A DNA stretch of 64,000 nt from NCBI RefSeq assembly GCF_039541955.1, contig NZ_BAABHF010000057.1, forward strand, positions 76,492-140,491. Reading direction: 5' to 3'. Below, piece by piece: positions 1-8,199 of the stretch; position 1 is the first letter of the stretch, and each line of letters begins with the position of its first letter. A program made the translations under genes and the position numbers. The notes beneath the pieces were generated by a model. The model did no database searches, was not told the origin of the DNA, and worked only from the letters and a program-made list of their open reading frames with translations. The DNA comes from Actinoallomurus oryzae. GTDB lineage: Bacteria; Actinomycetota; Actinomycetes; Streptosporangiales; Streptosporangiaceae.

Positions 1-25
1 ACGCCAGCTCACCGATGGTCAGCAT
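1..25 (-). CDS. MerR-family regulator, N-terminus only (cut by window edge)
   Basis: Only eight codons lie in the window: an ATG at 25 reading M-L-T-I-G-E-L-A leftward off the edge. That is the usual opening of a MerR winged-helix DNA-binding domain. An AGGAG ribosome site lies about 10 bases upstream. It follows the hydrolase gene (49-846) on the same strand with a 23-base gap, so the two are probably co-transcribed. A perfect MerR-type inverted repeat at 951-973 lies in front of the hydrolase, suggesting autoregulation of the pair. The family call rests on a short stretch plus the operator, so it is good but not certain. Confidence 0.6.
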
Positions 26-48
26 CGCACCAGTCTCCTATGGGGCGT

Positions 49-846
49 TCAAGGAGTCGCCCGGCCGACCGCGCCCGCCGCGCTCCGGATGATCCGGACG
101 ATCTCCGGGGCGTGGGTGAAGACCAGCCGGTGGTCGGCATCGAGCCAGAACGTGGCGATGCGCGGCTGCTCGCGGACAAGCCGTTCGACGCCGGCACGCC
201 AGTTCCGGTTGAGCCGCGGCGCGTGTCCCTCGTCGCCGTCGCCGGCCATCGAGGTCGACATGATCATGCTGATGGGCCGGTCGATCTTCCGGTACCGCTC
301 GAGGATCCCGGACCGCACCGCATCGATCTCGACGTTCAGGTCGAGAATCTCCTGGGCGGTGAGCAGCACCTGACGCGCGGTGCCACGCTCCGCCTCCTGC
401 CGCGTCGCCATGTCCTCCCACATGGCGCGGAACTCCGGCAGCACGTCCTCGGTGATGAACGGTTCGGGCACCGGGTTCGCCCCGTCGATGAGGATGAGTC
501 CGGCGACGCCGCCCGGATGTTCGGAGGCGTGGTGCACGGCGAGGTCCGCGCCCAGCGAGTAGCCGACCAGCACGGGCGCCGCGTCCAGATCCAGTTTCGG
601 CTCCGCCAGCACGGCGGCCAGATCGCCGGCGAACGCCTCGAAGGTGTACCGGTCGGCGGCCGAGGCGAGGCCGTGGCCGCGCAGGTCGAAGGTGACCACG
701 TCGTGGTCGCGTCGCAACAGCTCGGTCAGTTCGCGCAGGTCGGCCTGGGTCGAGTTCAGCCCCGGGCACAGGACCACCGGTCGTCCCCGGCCGCCGCGGG
801 TCACCGGGATCTCCACGCCGTCATGGTGGACCGTGAAGTGCCGCAT
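49..846 (-). CDS. alpha/beta-fold hydrolase
   Basis: A 265-residue soluble hydrolase. The fold shows in the early strand and oxyanion region (VVLCPGLN near residue 25), an FDLRGHG turn, and a nucleophile elbow G-Y-S-L-G. No signal peptide is visible, so it is probably cytoplasmic. The frame stays open to 996, but the start at 846 is preferred because the fold begins there (MRHFTVHHDG) and an AGGA-type ribosome site precedes it. The substrate cannot be told from sequence. It is followed by a MerR regulator on the same strand and preceded by a MerR-type operator, so expression is probably inducible by a small molecule sensed by that regulator. Confidence 0.85.
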   Translation of the reverse strand: MRHFTVHHDGVEIPVTRGGRGRPVVLCPGLNSTQADLRELTELLRRDHDVVTFDLRGHGLASAADRYTFEAFAGDLAAVLAEPKLDLDAAPVLVGYSLGADLAVHHASEHPGGVAGLILIDGANPVPEPFITEDVLPEFRAMWEDMATRQEAERGTARQVLLTAQEILDLNVEIDAVRSGILERYRKIDRPISMIMSTSMAGDGDEGHAPRLNRNWRAGVERLVREQPRIATFWLDADHRLVFTHAPEIVRIIRSAAGAVGRATP

Positions 847-950
847 CGTCCTGTCGCCTCTCCCGTTCTGCTTTCCGTCGCCGTACGACGTGCGCGCTCC
901 GGGGAAGCCCGTCGCACCGGTCTTCCTGGTCATGCCGACCATGCTGGAAC

Positions 951-973
951 GTTGACCCTGCGTCAGGGTCAAC
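951..973. promoter_or_regulatory. MerR-type operator in the hydrolase promoter
   Basis: A perfect inverted repeat: GTTGACCCTG, three bases, CAGGGTCAAC. Read on the minus strand the left arm holds a TTGACC -35-like hexamer, with a CAGCAT -10-like hexamer about 20 bases on. The over-long spacer with the dyad between the two hexamers is the classic MerR promoter layout. The minus-strand promoter would serve the hydrolase (start 846) and the MerR gene at the window edge. Confidence 0.75.
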
Positions 974-1092
974 CTCCACGGCGACGTGACGTTCACGACG
1001 GCGGCACGGCCAGGAGGTTGTTTTCGCGCATGCGTGGATGGAAAGACCTCCAGTGGCCGGTCCCCCGTTCGGCGTCCGCGGGGGAGGACGGT

Positions 1093-2751
1093 ATGGATTC
1101 AGTCGAGGAGCAGCCGAGCCGGACGCCCACGGGGGAGGTTCTCGCCCGGCACTCGCTGGGCCGGCGGATCGGGAACGTGCTGGCGACGACCGACCACAAG
1201 ATGGTCGGATACCTCTACCTGACCACGTCCTTCGCCTTCTTCCTCGCCGGTGGCCTGATGGCGATGCTCATCCGGGCCCAACTGGTACGGCCGGGCCTGC
1301 ATCTCGTCAGCGCGTACACCTACAACCAGCTGTTCACCATCCACGGCACGGTGATGCTGCTGCTGTTCGCCACCCCGACGTTCGCCGGGTTCGCCAACGT
1401 GCTCGTGCCCCTGCAGATCGGCGCGCCCGACGTGGCCTTCCCCCGGATGAACACCCTGAGCTACTACCTGTTCGCGTTCGGCGGCCTCATCGTGCTGGCC
1501 GGCTTCATCGCTCCGGACGGGGCGGCGGCCTTCGGCTGGTTCGCCTACCAGCCGCTGGCCGGTTCGGTCCGCTCGCCGGGCGTCGGCGGTGATCTGTGGG
1601 CGATGGGGCTCATCCTGTCCGGTGCAGGCACGATCATGACGAGCGTCAACCTCATCACCACGATCATCGGCATGCGCGCACCGGGCATGACGATGTTCCG
1701 GATGCCGATCTTCACCTGGAACAGCCTGTTCACCGCCATCCTGGTGCTGATGGCGTTCCCGGTGCTCACCGCGGCGCTCTTCGTCGTCGAGGCCGACCGC
1801 AAGCTCGGCGCGCACGTGTACGACCCCTCCAGCGGTGGCCCGATGCTGTGGCAGCACCTGTTCTGGTGGTTCGGCCATCCGGAGGTCTACATCGTCGCGT
1901 TGCCGTTCTTCGGCATCATCACCGAGGTGATCCCGGTGTTCTCCCGCAAACCGGTGTTCGGATACATCGGCATGGTCGGTGCGACCATCGCGATCACCGG
2001 GCTGTCCATGGTGGTGTGGGCTCATCACATGTTCGCGACCGGCCAGGTGCTGCTGCCGTTCTTCTCGTTCATGTCGTTCCTCATCGCCATCCCGACGGGG
2101 ATCAAGTTCTTCAACTGGACGGGGACGATGTGGCGGGGGCACCTGCGGATGGACACTCCGATGCTGTTCGCCGTCGGGTTCCTGGTCACGTTCCTGCTCG
2201 GCGGTCTGACCGGGGTGATCCTGGCGTCTCCGTCACTGGACTTCCACCTCACCGACTCCTACTTCGTCGTCGCGCACATGCACTACGTGCTGTTCGGCAC
2301 CGTCGTGTTCGCGACGTTCGCGGGCTTCTACTACTGGTGGCCGAAGATGACCGGAAAGATGCTCGGTGAAAAGTGGGGGAAGGTTCACTTCTGGACGTTG
2401 TTCATCGGGTTCCAGATGACCTTCCTGATCCAGCACTGGCTCGGAGCGATCGGGATGCCCCGGCGTTATTTCGACTACCCGAAAAGCTTCGCCGTGTACC
2501 ATATGATCTCTTCGATCGGAGCCTTCATCCTCGGCGCCTCCACGTTCGCGTTCTTGTGGAACGTCTGGCGTACCCACCGCAGGGCGCCCACCGTGGACGT
2601 GGACGACCCCTGGGGGTTCGGGGCGTCCCTGGAGTGGACCACGTCGTGCCCGCCGCCCAGGCACAACTTCCATTCCCTCGCCCGGATCCGCTCTGAGCGG
2701 CCGGCCATCGACCAGCGTTATCCGTATCTCCAGAGCGAAACCAGAGAATAG
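1093..2751 (+). CDS. ctaD: cytochrome c oxidase (aa3) subunit I
   Basis: The catalytic membrane subunit of a haem-copper terminal oxidase (552 aa, about 12 membrane helices). It reduces O2 to water with electrons from the cytochrome bc branch and pumps protons. Visible ligands: His84 (HGT, haem a); His262 with Tyr266 (GHPEVY, CuB and the cross-linked Tyr); His311-His312 (CuB); His395 (haem a3) and His397 (haem a) in AHMHY. Start chosen at 1093: GGGGAGGAC ribosome site just upstream, and the usual N-terminus ending in ATTDHK follows. The open frame extends upstream to 40 but lacks homology there. No subunit II, III or IV gene is adjacent, so this is probably a second, orphan copy that uses partners elsewhere. 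It converges on qcrB. Confidence 0.96.
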   Translation: MDSVEEQPSRTPTGEVLARHSLGRRIGNVLATTDHKMVGYLYLTTSFAFFLAGGLMAMLIRAQLVRPGLHLVSAYTYNQLFTIHGTVMLLLFATPTFAGFANVLVPLQIGAPDVAFPRMNTLSYYLFAFGGLIVLAGFIAPDGAAAFGWFAYQPLAGSVRSPGVGGDLWAMGLILSGAGTIMTSVNLITTIIGMRAPGMTMFRMPIFTWNSLFTAILVLMAFPVLTAALFVVEADRKLGAHVYDPSSGGPMLWQHLFWWFGHPEVYIVALPFFGIITEVIPVFSRKPVFGYIGMVGATIAITGLSMVVWAHHMFATGQVLLPFFSFMSFLIAIPTGIKFFNWTGTMWRGHLRMDTPMLFAVGFLVTFLLGGLTGVILASPSLDFHLTDSYFVVAHMHYVLFGTVVFATFAGFYYWWPKMTGKMLGEKWGKVHFWTLFIGFQMTFLIQHWLGAIGMPRRYFDYPKSFAVYHMISSIGAFILGASTFAFLWNVWRTHRRAPTVDVDDPWGFGASLEWTTSCPPPRHNFHSLARIRSERPAIDQRYPYLQSETRE

Positions 2752-2783
2752 GCATCGGCGCGTTCGCCCCGCCGGCGAGGTCG

Positions 2784-2809
2784 CCGGACGGAGCCGCCGG
2801 GCCGTCCGG
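2784..2809. terminator. stem-loop between convergent ctaD and qcrB
   Basis: A perfect 8-bp inverted repeat (CCGGACGG / CCGTCCGG) with a 10-base loop directly abuts the qcrB stop codon. A smaller GC hairpin lies at 2772-2787. There is no T tract, as is common in high-GC actinomycetes. It is placed to end transcription from both sides. Confidence 0.5.
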
Positions 2810-4402
2810 TCAGTCGGGACGTTTCTCCAGCTCCCGCCGCTCTTCGGGCGTGGGTGTCTCGGCGGCGTACTTGGTGTAGGCCTGGTTCAGGCGGGCCTGG
2901 ATCTGCGCGATGATCCGGTTCGGCGTGGGCAGCGGGATGATGTGCCGGGGGAGCGGCCTGACGAGGTCGTCGGGATGCACGGCTTGGGCGATCATGGCCT
3001 GCTCGGGTCTCGGGCGATCGTGAACTTCGATGTACTGCCCGGTGGGCAGGCGTTTGATGATGCCGCTTTCGATGCCTTCCTCGACCGCCTGGGCGTCGGA
3101 GCGTTGCAGCGACAGGCAGATGCGCCGGGTGACGACGAAGGCGATCACCGGAAACGCGAAGAAGCCGATGCGGAAGAACCAGGTGGTGTACTCGAGCGGG
3201 ATTTTGAAGACCGCGGCGATGACGTCGTTGCCGCCGGCCGCCCACAGGTTGCCGTACCAGGTGATGGCGGCCATGCCCAGGGCGGTGCGGGTCGGCGCGT
3301 TGCGGGGGCGGTCGCACAGGTGGTGCGGCCGGTCGTCCCCGGTCACCCACCGTTCGAAGAACGGGTAGAGCGCGATGAGGGTGAAGAAGGCCATGGGGAG
3401 AAGGACGGCGGGCACGAGGGCGTTCCAGGCGATCGTGTGCCCGGCGAAGCTCCAGGAGATCCGTGGCATGAGCCGCAGGGAGCCCTCCAGGAACCCGACG
3501 TACCAGTCCGGCTGCGAGCCCGAGGAGACCGCGTCGGGCCGGTAGGGCCCGTACAGCCAGATCGGGTTGATCTGCACCCACGCGGCGAGCAGGGTGATCA
3601 GCCCGGCGACGTACAGCTGGAACGCGATCGTGTGCGTGAGGAACTGCGGGAAGGTCGGGGAGCCGACGACGTTGTGGCCGGTCCTCTTCGGCCCCGGCCA
3701 CTGGGTGTGCTTCTGGTGCCAAATGATCATCAAGTGAGCGGTGATCAGGGCGATGAGGATTCCGGGGATCAGCAGGATGTGGACGGTGAACAGGCGGGGA
3801 ATGAACTGGTGCCCGGGGAACTCACCGCCGAAGACGAAAAAGCTCAGATATGTTCCCACAATCGGTATGGACAGCAGGATGCCCTGGAAGATGCGAAGGC
3901 CGGTGCCCGACAGCAGGTCGTCCGGCAGAGAGTAGCCGCCGAAGCCTTCCGCCACGGCCAGCGCGAACAGCGTGGTGCCGATCAGCCAGTTGATTTCGCG
4001 GGGTTTGCGAAAGGCGCCGGTGAAGAAGATCCGCATGAGGTGCACGCAGATGGCGGCGACGAACAGGACCGCCGCCCAGTGATGGATCTGCCGCACCAGC
4101 AGTCCGCCACGGACGTCGAAGGAGATATCGATGGTCGAGGCGTACGCCTCGCTCACCTTGGCTCCGCGCAGCAGTGCGTACGACCCGTCGTAGACGGTGT
4201 CCTCTTCCGATGGTTTGAAGAACAGCGACAGGAAGACCCCGGTGAGGACCAGCAGCATGAAGGAGTACAGGGCGATCTCGCCCAGCAGGAAGGACCACTG
4301 CTCGGGAAAGACCTTGCGGATGTTGCGTCGCAGGAAGGCCGCGCTGCCCAGCCGTTCGTCCAGAGCACGCTCGGAATCGGTCATCAGGGCGCGTTTGTTC
4401 AC
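2810..4402 (-). CDS. qcrB: cytochrome bc1 complex cytochrome b subunit
   Basis: A 530-residue membrane protein, the quinol-oxidising cytochrome b of the actinobacterial bcc complex. The N-terminal four-helix haem-b core is clear: paired histidines in the QIHHWAA helix and in the later HILLIPG/TAHLMIIWH helix. The quinol-site motif PDWY is present (PEWY in many others). A Cys/His-poor C-terminal extension follows, typical of actinobacterial QcrB. There are no qcrC or qcrA genes alongside, so this is an extra copy outside the main qcr operon. Its ATG overlaps the hpnR stop by 4 bases, so translation of the two is coupled. ctaD faces it across a terminator hairpin. Confidence 0.95.
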   Translation of the reverse strand: MNKRALMTDSERALDERLGSAAFLRRNIRKVFPEQWSFLLGEIALYSFMLLVLTGVFLSLFFKPSEEDTVYDGSYALLRGAKVSEAYASTIDISFDVRGGLLVRQIHHWAAVLFVAAICVHLMRIFFTGAFRKPREINWLIGTTLFALAVAEGFGGYSLPDDLLSGTGLRIFQGILLSIPIVGTYLSFFVFGGEFPGHQFIPRLFTVHILLIPGILIALITAHLMIIWHQKHTQWPGPKRTGHNVVGSPTFPQFLTHTIAFQLYVAGLITLLAAWVQINPIWLYGPYRPDAVSSGSQPDWYVGFLEGSLRLMPRISWSFAGHTIAWNALVPAVLLPMAFFTLIALYPFFERWVTGDDRPHHLCDRPRNAPTRTALGMAAITWYGNLWAAGGNDVIAAVFKIPLEYTTWFFRIGFFAFPVIAFVVTRRICLSLQRSDAQAVEEGIESGIIKRLPTGQYIEVHDRPRPEQAMIAQAVHPDDLVRPLPRHIIPLPTPNRIIAQIQARLNQAYTKYAAETPTPEERRELEKRPD

Positions 4403-5922
4403 AGTCTCTCCGGCCCGTTGTGCCGTTCGTCGGCGGACGTGGCGGGGCGGGGCGGCCGCTGGTGGATGTAGAGGTCCCGCCGGTCGAAGGAGTCGAGGGG
4501 ACGGCGGTCGGGCAGCGGGAGTTCGTATCGGACCGCCCGCAGGTGGTCCCCGTACTGGCGGTCGGCGTCGTAGACGGAGTGGAATTTCCAGATCGAGGTG
4601 GCGAAGTTGGTCTGCCCGCGCAGGAGCCGGCGGCCGATGAGGCCGAGCGTCTTGGCCGCGGCGGCCAGTCCGAGGTGCTTCCGGTTCATCACCGACTGGG
4701 TCTTGACCAGTTCACGGTAGAACTCATGGAGGGGGAGCGCGGTGGGCACCACGGCGTGCTGGATGTCGAAGAGCCGGTAGTCGCGCGAGGTGAGCTTGCG
4801 GGATTCGGTGTGCCAGATCTCGGTGCCGGGGTAGGGCGTCATCACGGTGAGGTTGACGATCTCCGGCACGGACAGCGCCCACTCGCGCACCAGGCGGAAC
4901 TGCTTGGCGTCCCAGCGCGGATCCACGATCAGGTTGACCGCGACGGTCAGGCCCATCCCCCGCGCCAGCTCCAGGGCCTTGATGTTCTGGTCCGGGTTGG
5001 TGCGCTTGCGGTATAGGTCGAGCCCGTCCTCGTCGAGGGCCTCCATCCCCAGGAACATGTAGTTCAGGCCGAGCCGCCGCCAGCGCCGGAACACCTCGGG
5101 GTGGCGTAGCAGGACGTCGGCACGCGTCTCCAGGTAGTACTCCTTCCTGACCTTCCGCTTCTCCAGCTCGGCGGCGATCGCGTCGCCGTGCTCAGGCCGG
5201 ATGAAGGCGACGTCGTCGACGATGAACAGCCCGGGCTCGCGGATCGAGGCGACCTCTTCCGCGGCCGCCTGCGGTGACACCTTCCGGTAGCTGCGCCCGT
5301 AGAACGTCCACGCGCTGCAGAACGAGCAGTCCCAGGGGCAGCCGCGGGTGAACTCGATCGACGCGGCGGGGTCGAGGACGCCGATGAAGTACTTGTCGCG
5401 GCGGCGGGTCAGATCGCGTGCCGGCCGCGGTTCGTCCAGGCTGTCCAGCAGCAGGGGCGGCTTGTGGCAGGTGCCCTCGGGGGTCACCACACCCGGTACG
5501 TCGGTGAGCCCGCCGTCGCGGGCGGCGGCCAGCAGCAGTGGCGTCGCGACCTCACCCTCACCGCGCAGCACCGCGTCCAGCGCACCGTCGGCCTGCTCGA
5601 TCACATGCCCGGCGATGAAGGACACGCTGTGCCCGCCGGCGAACACGAAACAGCGCGGTGTCAGGCGTTTGATCTGCCTGGCCAGATCGAGCACTTCGGG
5701 GACGTTCGCCAGATAGTTGAGGCCGAACCCCACGGCCTCCGGCTCGAACTCGCGCAGCTGCCGGTACAGGGCTCGGTGGGAGAAGATCTGCAGGTCCAGC
5801 AGCCGTACCTCGTGGCCCGCGGCGCGGACCGCGGCCGCCACCCGTTCGAGGCCCAACGGCTCCAGCCGAAGGAAGATCTCCGAGTACATCAGGCCGCTCG
5901 GATGGACCAGTAGGGTGCGCAT
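4399..5922 (-). CDS. hpnR: hopanoid C-3 methylase (B12-binding radical SAM)
   Basis: A 507-residue protein with an N-terminal cobalamin-binding Rossmann domain (about 1-150) and a radical-SAM barrel. The [4Fe-4S] cysteines are Cys195, Cys199 and Cys202 in CPWDCSFCSAW. The opening (HPSGLMYSEIFLRLEPLG) and the YGRSYRKVSP segment after the cluster match HpnR, the enzyme that adds a methyl group at C-3 of the hopanoid A ring. The family's role is known; the substrate here is inferred. The ribosome site is AGAGGA. The stop overlaps the qcrB start (ATGA), linking a membrane-lipid tailoring enzyme to a respiratory subunit. No hopanoid cyclase gene is in the window. Confidence 0.9.
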   Translation of the reverse strand: MRTLLVHPSGLMYSEIFLRLEPLGLERVAAAVRAAGHEVRLLDLQIFSHRALYRQLREFEPEAVGFGLNYLANVPEVLDLARQIKRLTPRCFVFAGGHSVSFIAGHVIEQADGALDAVLRGEGEVATPLLLAAARDGGLTDVPGVVTPEGTCHKPPLLLDSLDEPRPARDLTRRRDKYFIGVLDPAASIEFTRGCPWDCSFCSAWTFYGRSYRKVSPQAAAEEVASIREPGLFIVDDVAFIRPEHGDAIAAELEKRKVRKEYYLETRADVLLRHPEVFRRWRRLGLNYMFLGMEALDEDGLDLYRKRTNPDQNIKALELARGMGLTVAVNLIVDPRWDAKQFRLVREWALSVPEIVNLTVMTPYPGTEIWHTESRKLTSRDYRLFDIQHAVVPTALPLHEFYRELVKTQSVMNRKHLGLAAAAKTLGLIGRRLLRGQTNFATSIWKFHSVYDADRQYGDHLRAVRYELPLPDRRPLDSFDRRDLYIHQRPPRPATSADERHNGPERL

Positions 5923-5953
5923 CAGATCCTCTGCTTGGGCCGAACCCCGATCG

Positions 5954-5972
5954 GCGATGCCGCCCGCATCGC
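5954..5972. other. perfect 7-bp hairpin upstream of hpnR
   Basis: GCGATGC, five bases, GCATCGC in the 99-base gap between the propeller-redoxin gene and hpnR. It could be a weak terminator, an mRNA processing site or an operator. No promoter could be assigned with confidence. Confidence 0.4.
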
Positions 5973-6021
5973 ACAGCAGCCTGCTACCCGAATCCCCGGC
6001 ATTGAATCGAATTCGCCGAGG

Positions 6022-7419
6022 TCAGGGCCCGGCTTCCCGCAGCCGGGCCGGAGCGAGGAGCTCCTCCACGGCGGCGTTGAGCTCGGCCGGTTCGGTCACG
6101 CCCACCGTACGCACGATGCCGTGCTCGTCGACGAGGACGTTCGTGGGGATGCCGCGGATGCCGAGCCGGCCCGCGTACTGGCCGGTCTCGTCCAGCAGCA
6201 CCGTGCCGTCGATCTGCCACACCTGCGTGAAGTGCAGTGCCTCACCGCGGGCGTCGACGCTCTCCCAGACGTTGATGCAGATGATCTCCAGCCCCGACCG
6301 GGCCGTACGGCGGCGCAGCTCCTCGATGACCGGCGCCTCCGCGTTACAGGGGCCTCACCAGCTGGCGAAGAAGTTGATCACGTACTTCTTCTCCGCCCAC
6401 TCCCGTGTCGTGCGAATCCGCCCGGTGTGCAGGTCCGGCAGCGCGAAGTCGGGAAGGCGCCGCCCGACCGCCGGATGCGTGGCGGGCCGTTCCGGGCCGG
6501 CCAGCCAGGGCCGGTCCACGACGGTGAGCGTTCCGCTGCCGGCGTTCGAGACCAGCAGGCGGCCCGTCACCGGGTCCACGGCACAGTCGCCGGGGCCTCG
6601 CCCGACCGCGATCCGGTGCGTCTCGGAGCCGTCGCGGGCGTCCAGCACACTGATCGTGCCGGCTCCTCGATTGCACACGTACACGTGGCGGCCGTCGCCG
6701 GAGGTGGTCAGGCCCACCGGGGCGCGTTCCACCGGGATCCGGTCGCGGATCCGCCCGTCCGCGAGCGAGATCCGCATCACCATGTTCTCCAGGGAGTTCG
6801 CCACATACAGCTGGTCGGTGGCCGGGTCGGCGACGACCTTGCAGGGTCCGCGCCCCACACCGATGCGCCCCAGCGGCCGCAGCGCGGCCGCGTCGAAGAC
6901 CGTCAGCGACGCGGCCATGAAGTTCGCGCAGTACCCCCGGCCACGCCGCAGGTCGATCGCGATACTGCCCGCACCGAGCTCGGCGGGGATCGTCCTGACC
7001 GGCATCAGCCGGTCGACGTCGACCACGCTGATCGTGGACGCGGCGGTGTCGCCGCAGAAGATCCGCCGCAGGCCGGGGTGGTATCCCAGGCCCGCGGGGT
7101 AGGCGCCGACAGGGATCTGGGTGAGCCGCTCGCCGGTACGGGCGTCGAGCACGGTGACGGTGTCGGACCGGGCGTCGGCGGTGAACAACCGCTCGGTCGG
7201 GGCGTCGAAGATGATCGGGATCGGCTCCCGTCCCACCGGCGCCTGCCAGATCGTCGTATGCCGCTCCAGATCGAGAGCGGTGACCGCGTCGCTGCGGGCG
7301 CACGCCACGAAGGCGCGGCGTCGCCGCGTGTCGATCGCGATCGCTTCCGGCCCCATGCCCACGGGCAGATGGGTCAGGACGCGATGGAGCAGACCCGGCC
7401 CGCCGAACGCATCCGCCAT
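6022..7419 (-). CDS. beta-propeller/TlpA-like redoxin with in-frame TGA at the active site: candidate selenoprotein
   Basis: Read through one TGA the gene gives 465 residues. Residues 1 to about 315 are YVTN/NHL-type beta-propeller repeats (SDAVTALD, SDTVTVLD, AGTISVLD). Residues about 325-465 are a TlpA/ResA-like thioredoxin fold. The active site reads F-F-A-S-W-[TGA]-G-P-C, where relatives have WCxxC, so codon 355 is TGA in place of TGC/TGT; the second Cys is 358. After the TGA the frame stays open for 110 codons, with the cis-Pro motif (GIPTN) and V-L-V-D-E-H-G strand intact. This fits selenocysteine insertion; the alternatives are a nonsense mutation or base error. The start at 7419 has GGGAGA upstream; an upstream ATG at 7437 is possible. 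No signal peptide is seen. hpnR and qcrB lie downstream on the same strand. Confidence 0.75.
6312..6337 (-). promoter_or_regulatory. SECIS-like hairpin downstream of the in-frame TGA
   Basis: On the minus strand GGCGC (6337-6333) pairs with GCGCC (6316-6312). After a C/T mismatch one more G-C pair closes a 12-base apical loop whose first base is G. The loop begins 24 bases after the TGA (6357-6355). Bacterial SECIS elements are known to need a short stem, a G in the first two loop positions and roughly 16-37 bases of spacing, so the shape fits. GC-rich DNA forms such hairpins by chance, so alone this is weak evidence. Confidence 0.4.
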
Positions 7420-7603
7420 CGGCTCTCCCGGGTCCATAATCGTACGCTTTGCCTCTCGCCGAGCAGCGCAAACAAGGCGGCAGGCAAAGACCACGGCGAT
7501 CGTCTCTCAGCGGCGGTCGCCCGGCGGCCCTGCCCGTACTTACCACGTATGCCCTGGTCACTCCACCGATCCGGGGTATGGGGTGAGGAGAGATGATGGC
7601 GAG

Positions 7604-7631
7604 GATGAGTCAGGGGGCTCATCTCCTTTTT
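7604..7631 (+). terminator. hairpin plus T-run in the SPW-gene leader
   Basis: GATGAG pairs with CTCATC across an 8-base loop and is followed by TCCTTTTT, an intrinsic-terminator shape unusual for this GC content. It ends about 18 bases before the SPW-protein start at 7649, so it may act as an attenuator in the leader or occlude the ribosome site rather than end an upstream gene. Confidence 0.4.
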
Positions 7632-7648
7632 GGAAGAAGGCGATCGGA

Positions 7649-8116
7649 ATGGCTGGTTACTCGCGCCATTCTTCGGGGATGGCAGGGCATCCCGACGCAG
7701 CCGAGATGCGCGAACGCTACGCACGGCTGGTCGAGGGCCGCCGGATGGAGATGCTCGAGGGTCTGGTCCTGATGACCGGTCTGTACCTGGCCATCTCACC
7801 GTGGGTCATCCATTTTCACACCGGCAACATGAACACGGTGAACAACCTCATCATCGGCATCGCGCTCGCCGTGATCGGTCTGGGCCTGGCGTTGGTTCCG
7901 GAGCGAACGCGCGGGCTGGCGTGGTTGATCGTTCCGCTCGGGGTCTGGATGATCATTTCGCCCTGGGTGGTCTCCGCCGGGCACGGCGCCCGGGCGGGCA
8001 TCGTCGCCAACAATGTCGCGGTCGGTTTCGTCACCGTCGCTCTGGGTCTGGCGGCCGTCGCGATGATGGCCAGGCACCGTCGCGGCCGAGCCCGTGCGGC
8101 CACCGCGATGCGGTAG
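7649..8116 (+). CDS. SPW-repeat membrane protein
   Basis: A 155-residue protein with four hydrophobic helices arranged as two repeats, each with the family's signature (ISPWVIHF and ISPWVVSA). The N-terminal 35 residues are polar. SPW-repeat proteins are found in bacterial and archaeal membranes; no function is established. The ATG at 7649 has an AGAAGG ribosome site 8 bases upstream. The gene is divergent from the propeller-redoxin gene. It is followed 83 bases later by a holin-X gene on the same strand, and the two may be co-transcribed. Confidence 0.85.
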   Translation: MAGYSRHSSGMAGHPDAAEMRERYARLVEGRRMEMLEGLVLMTGLYLAISPWVIHFHTGNMNTVNNLIIGIALAVIGLGLALVPERTRGLAWLIVPLGVWMIISPWVVSAGHGARAGIVANNVAVGFVTVALGLAAVAMMARHRRGRARAATAMR

Positions 8117-8199
8117 CCGGGACCACCGGGCCTCACGGACACACCTTCGTGAGGCCCGACCGGGCCATGGCGCGGAAGAGTCGGAGAGAGGAGCCGGTG

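Noticed and set aside
40..1092. Upstream extension of the ctaD frame by about 350 codons
   Set aside because: It runs antisense through the hydrolase and its operator, has no homology, and a strong ribosome site precedes ATG 1093.
2942..4471. 509-residue plus-strand frame opposite qcrB
   Set aside because: Highly charged, Gly/Asp/Gln-rich antisense translation typical of high-GC shadows.
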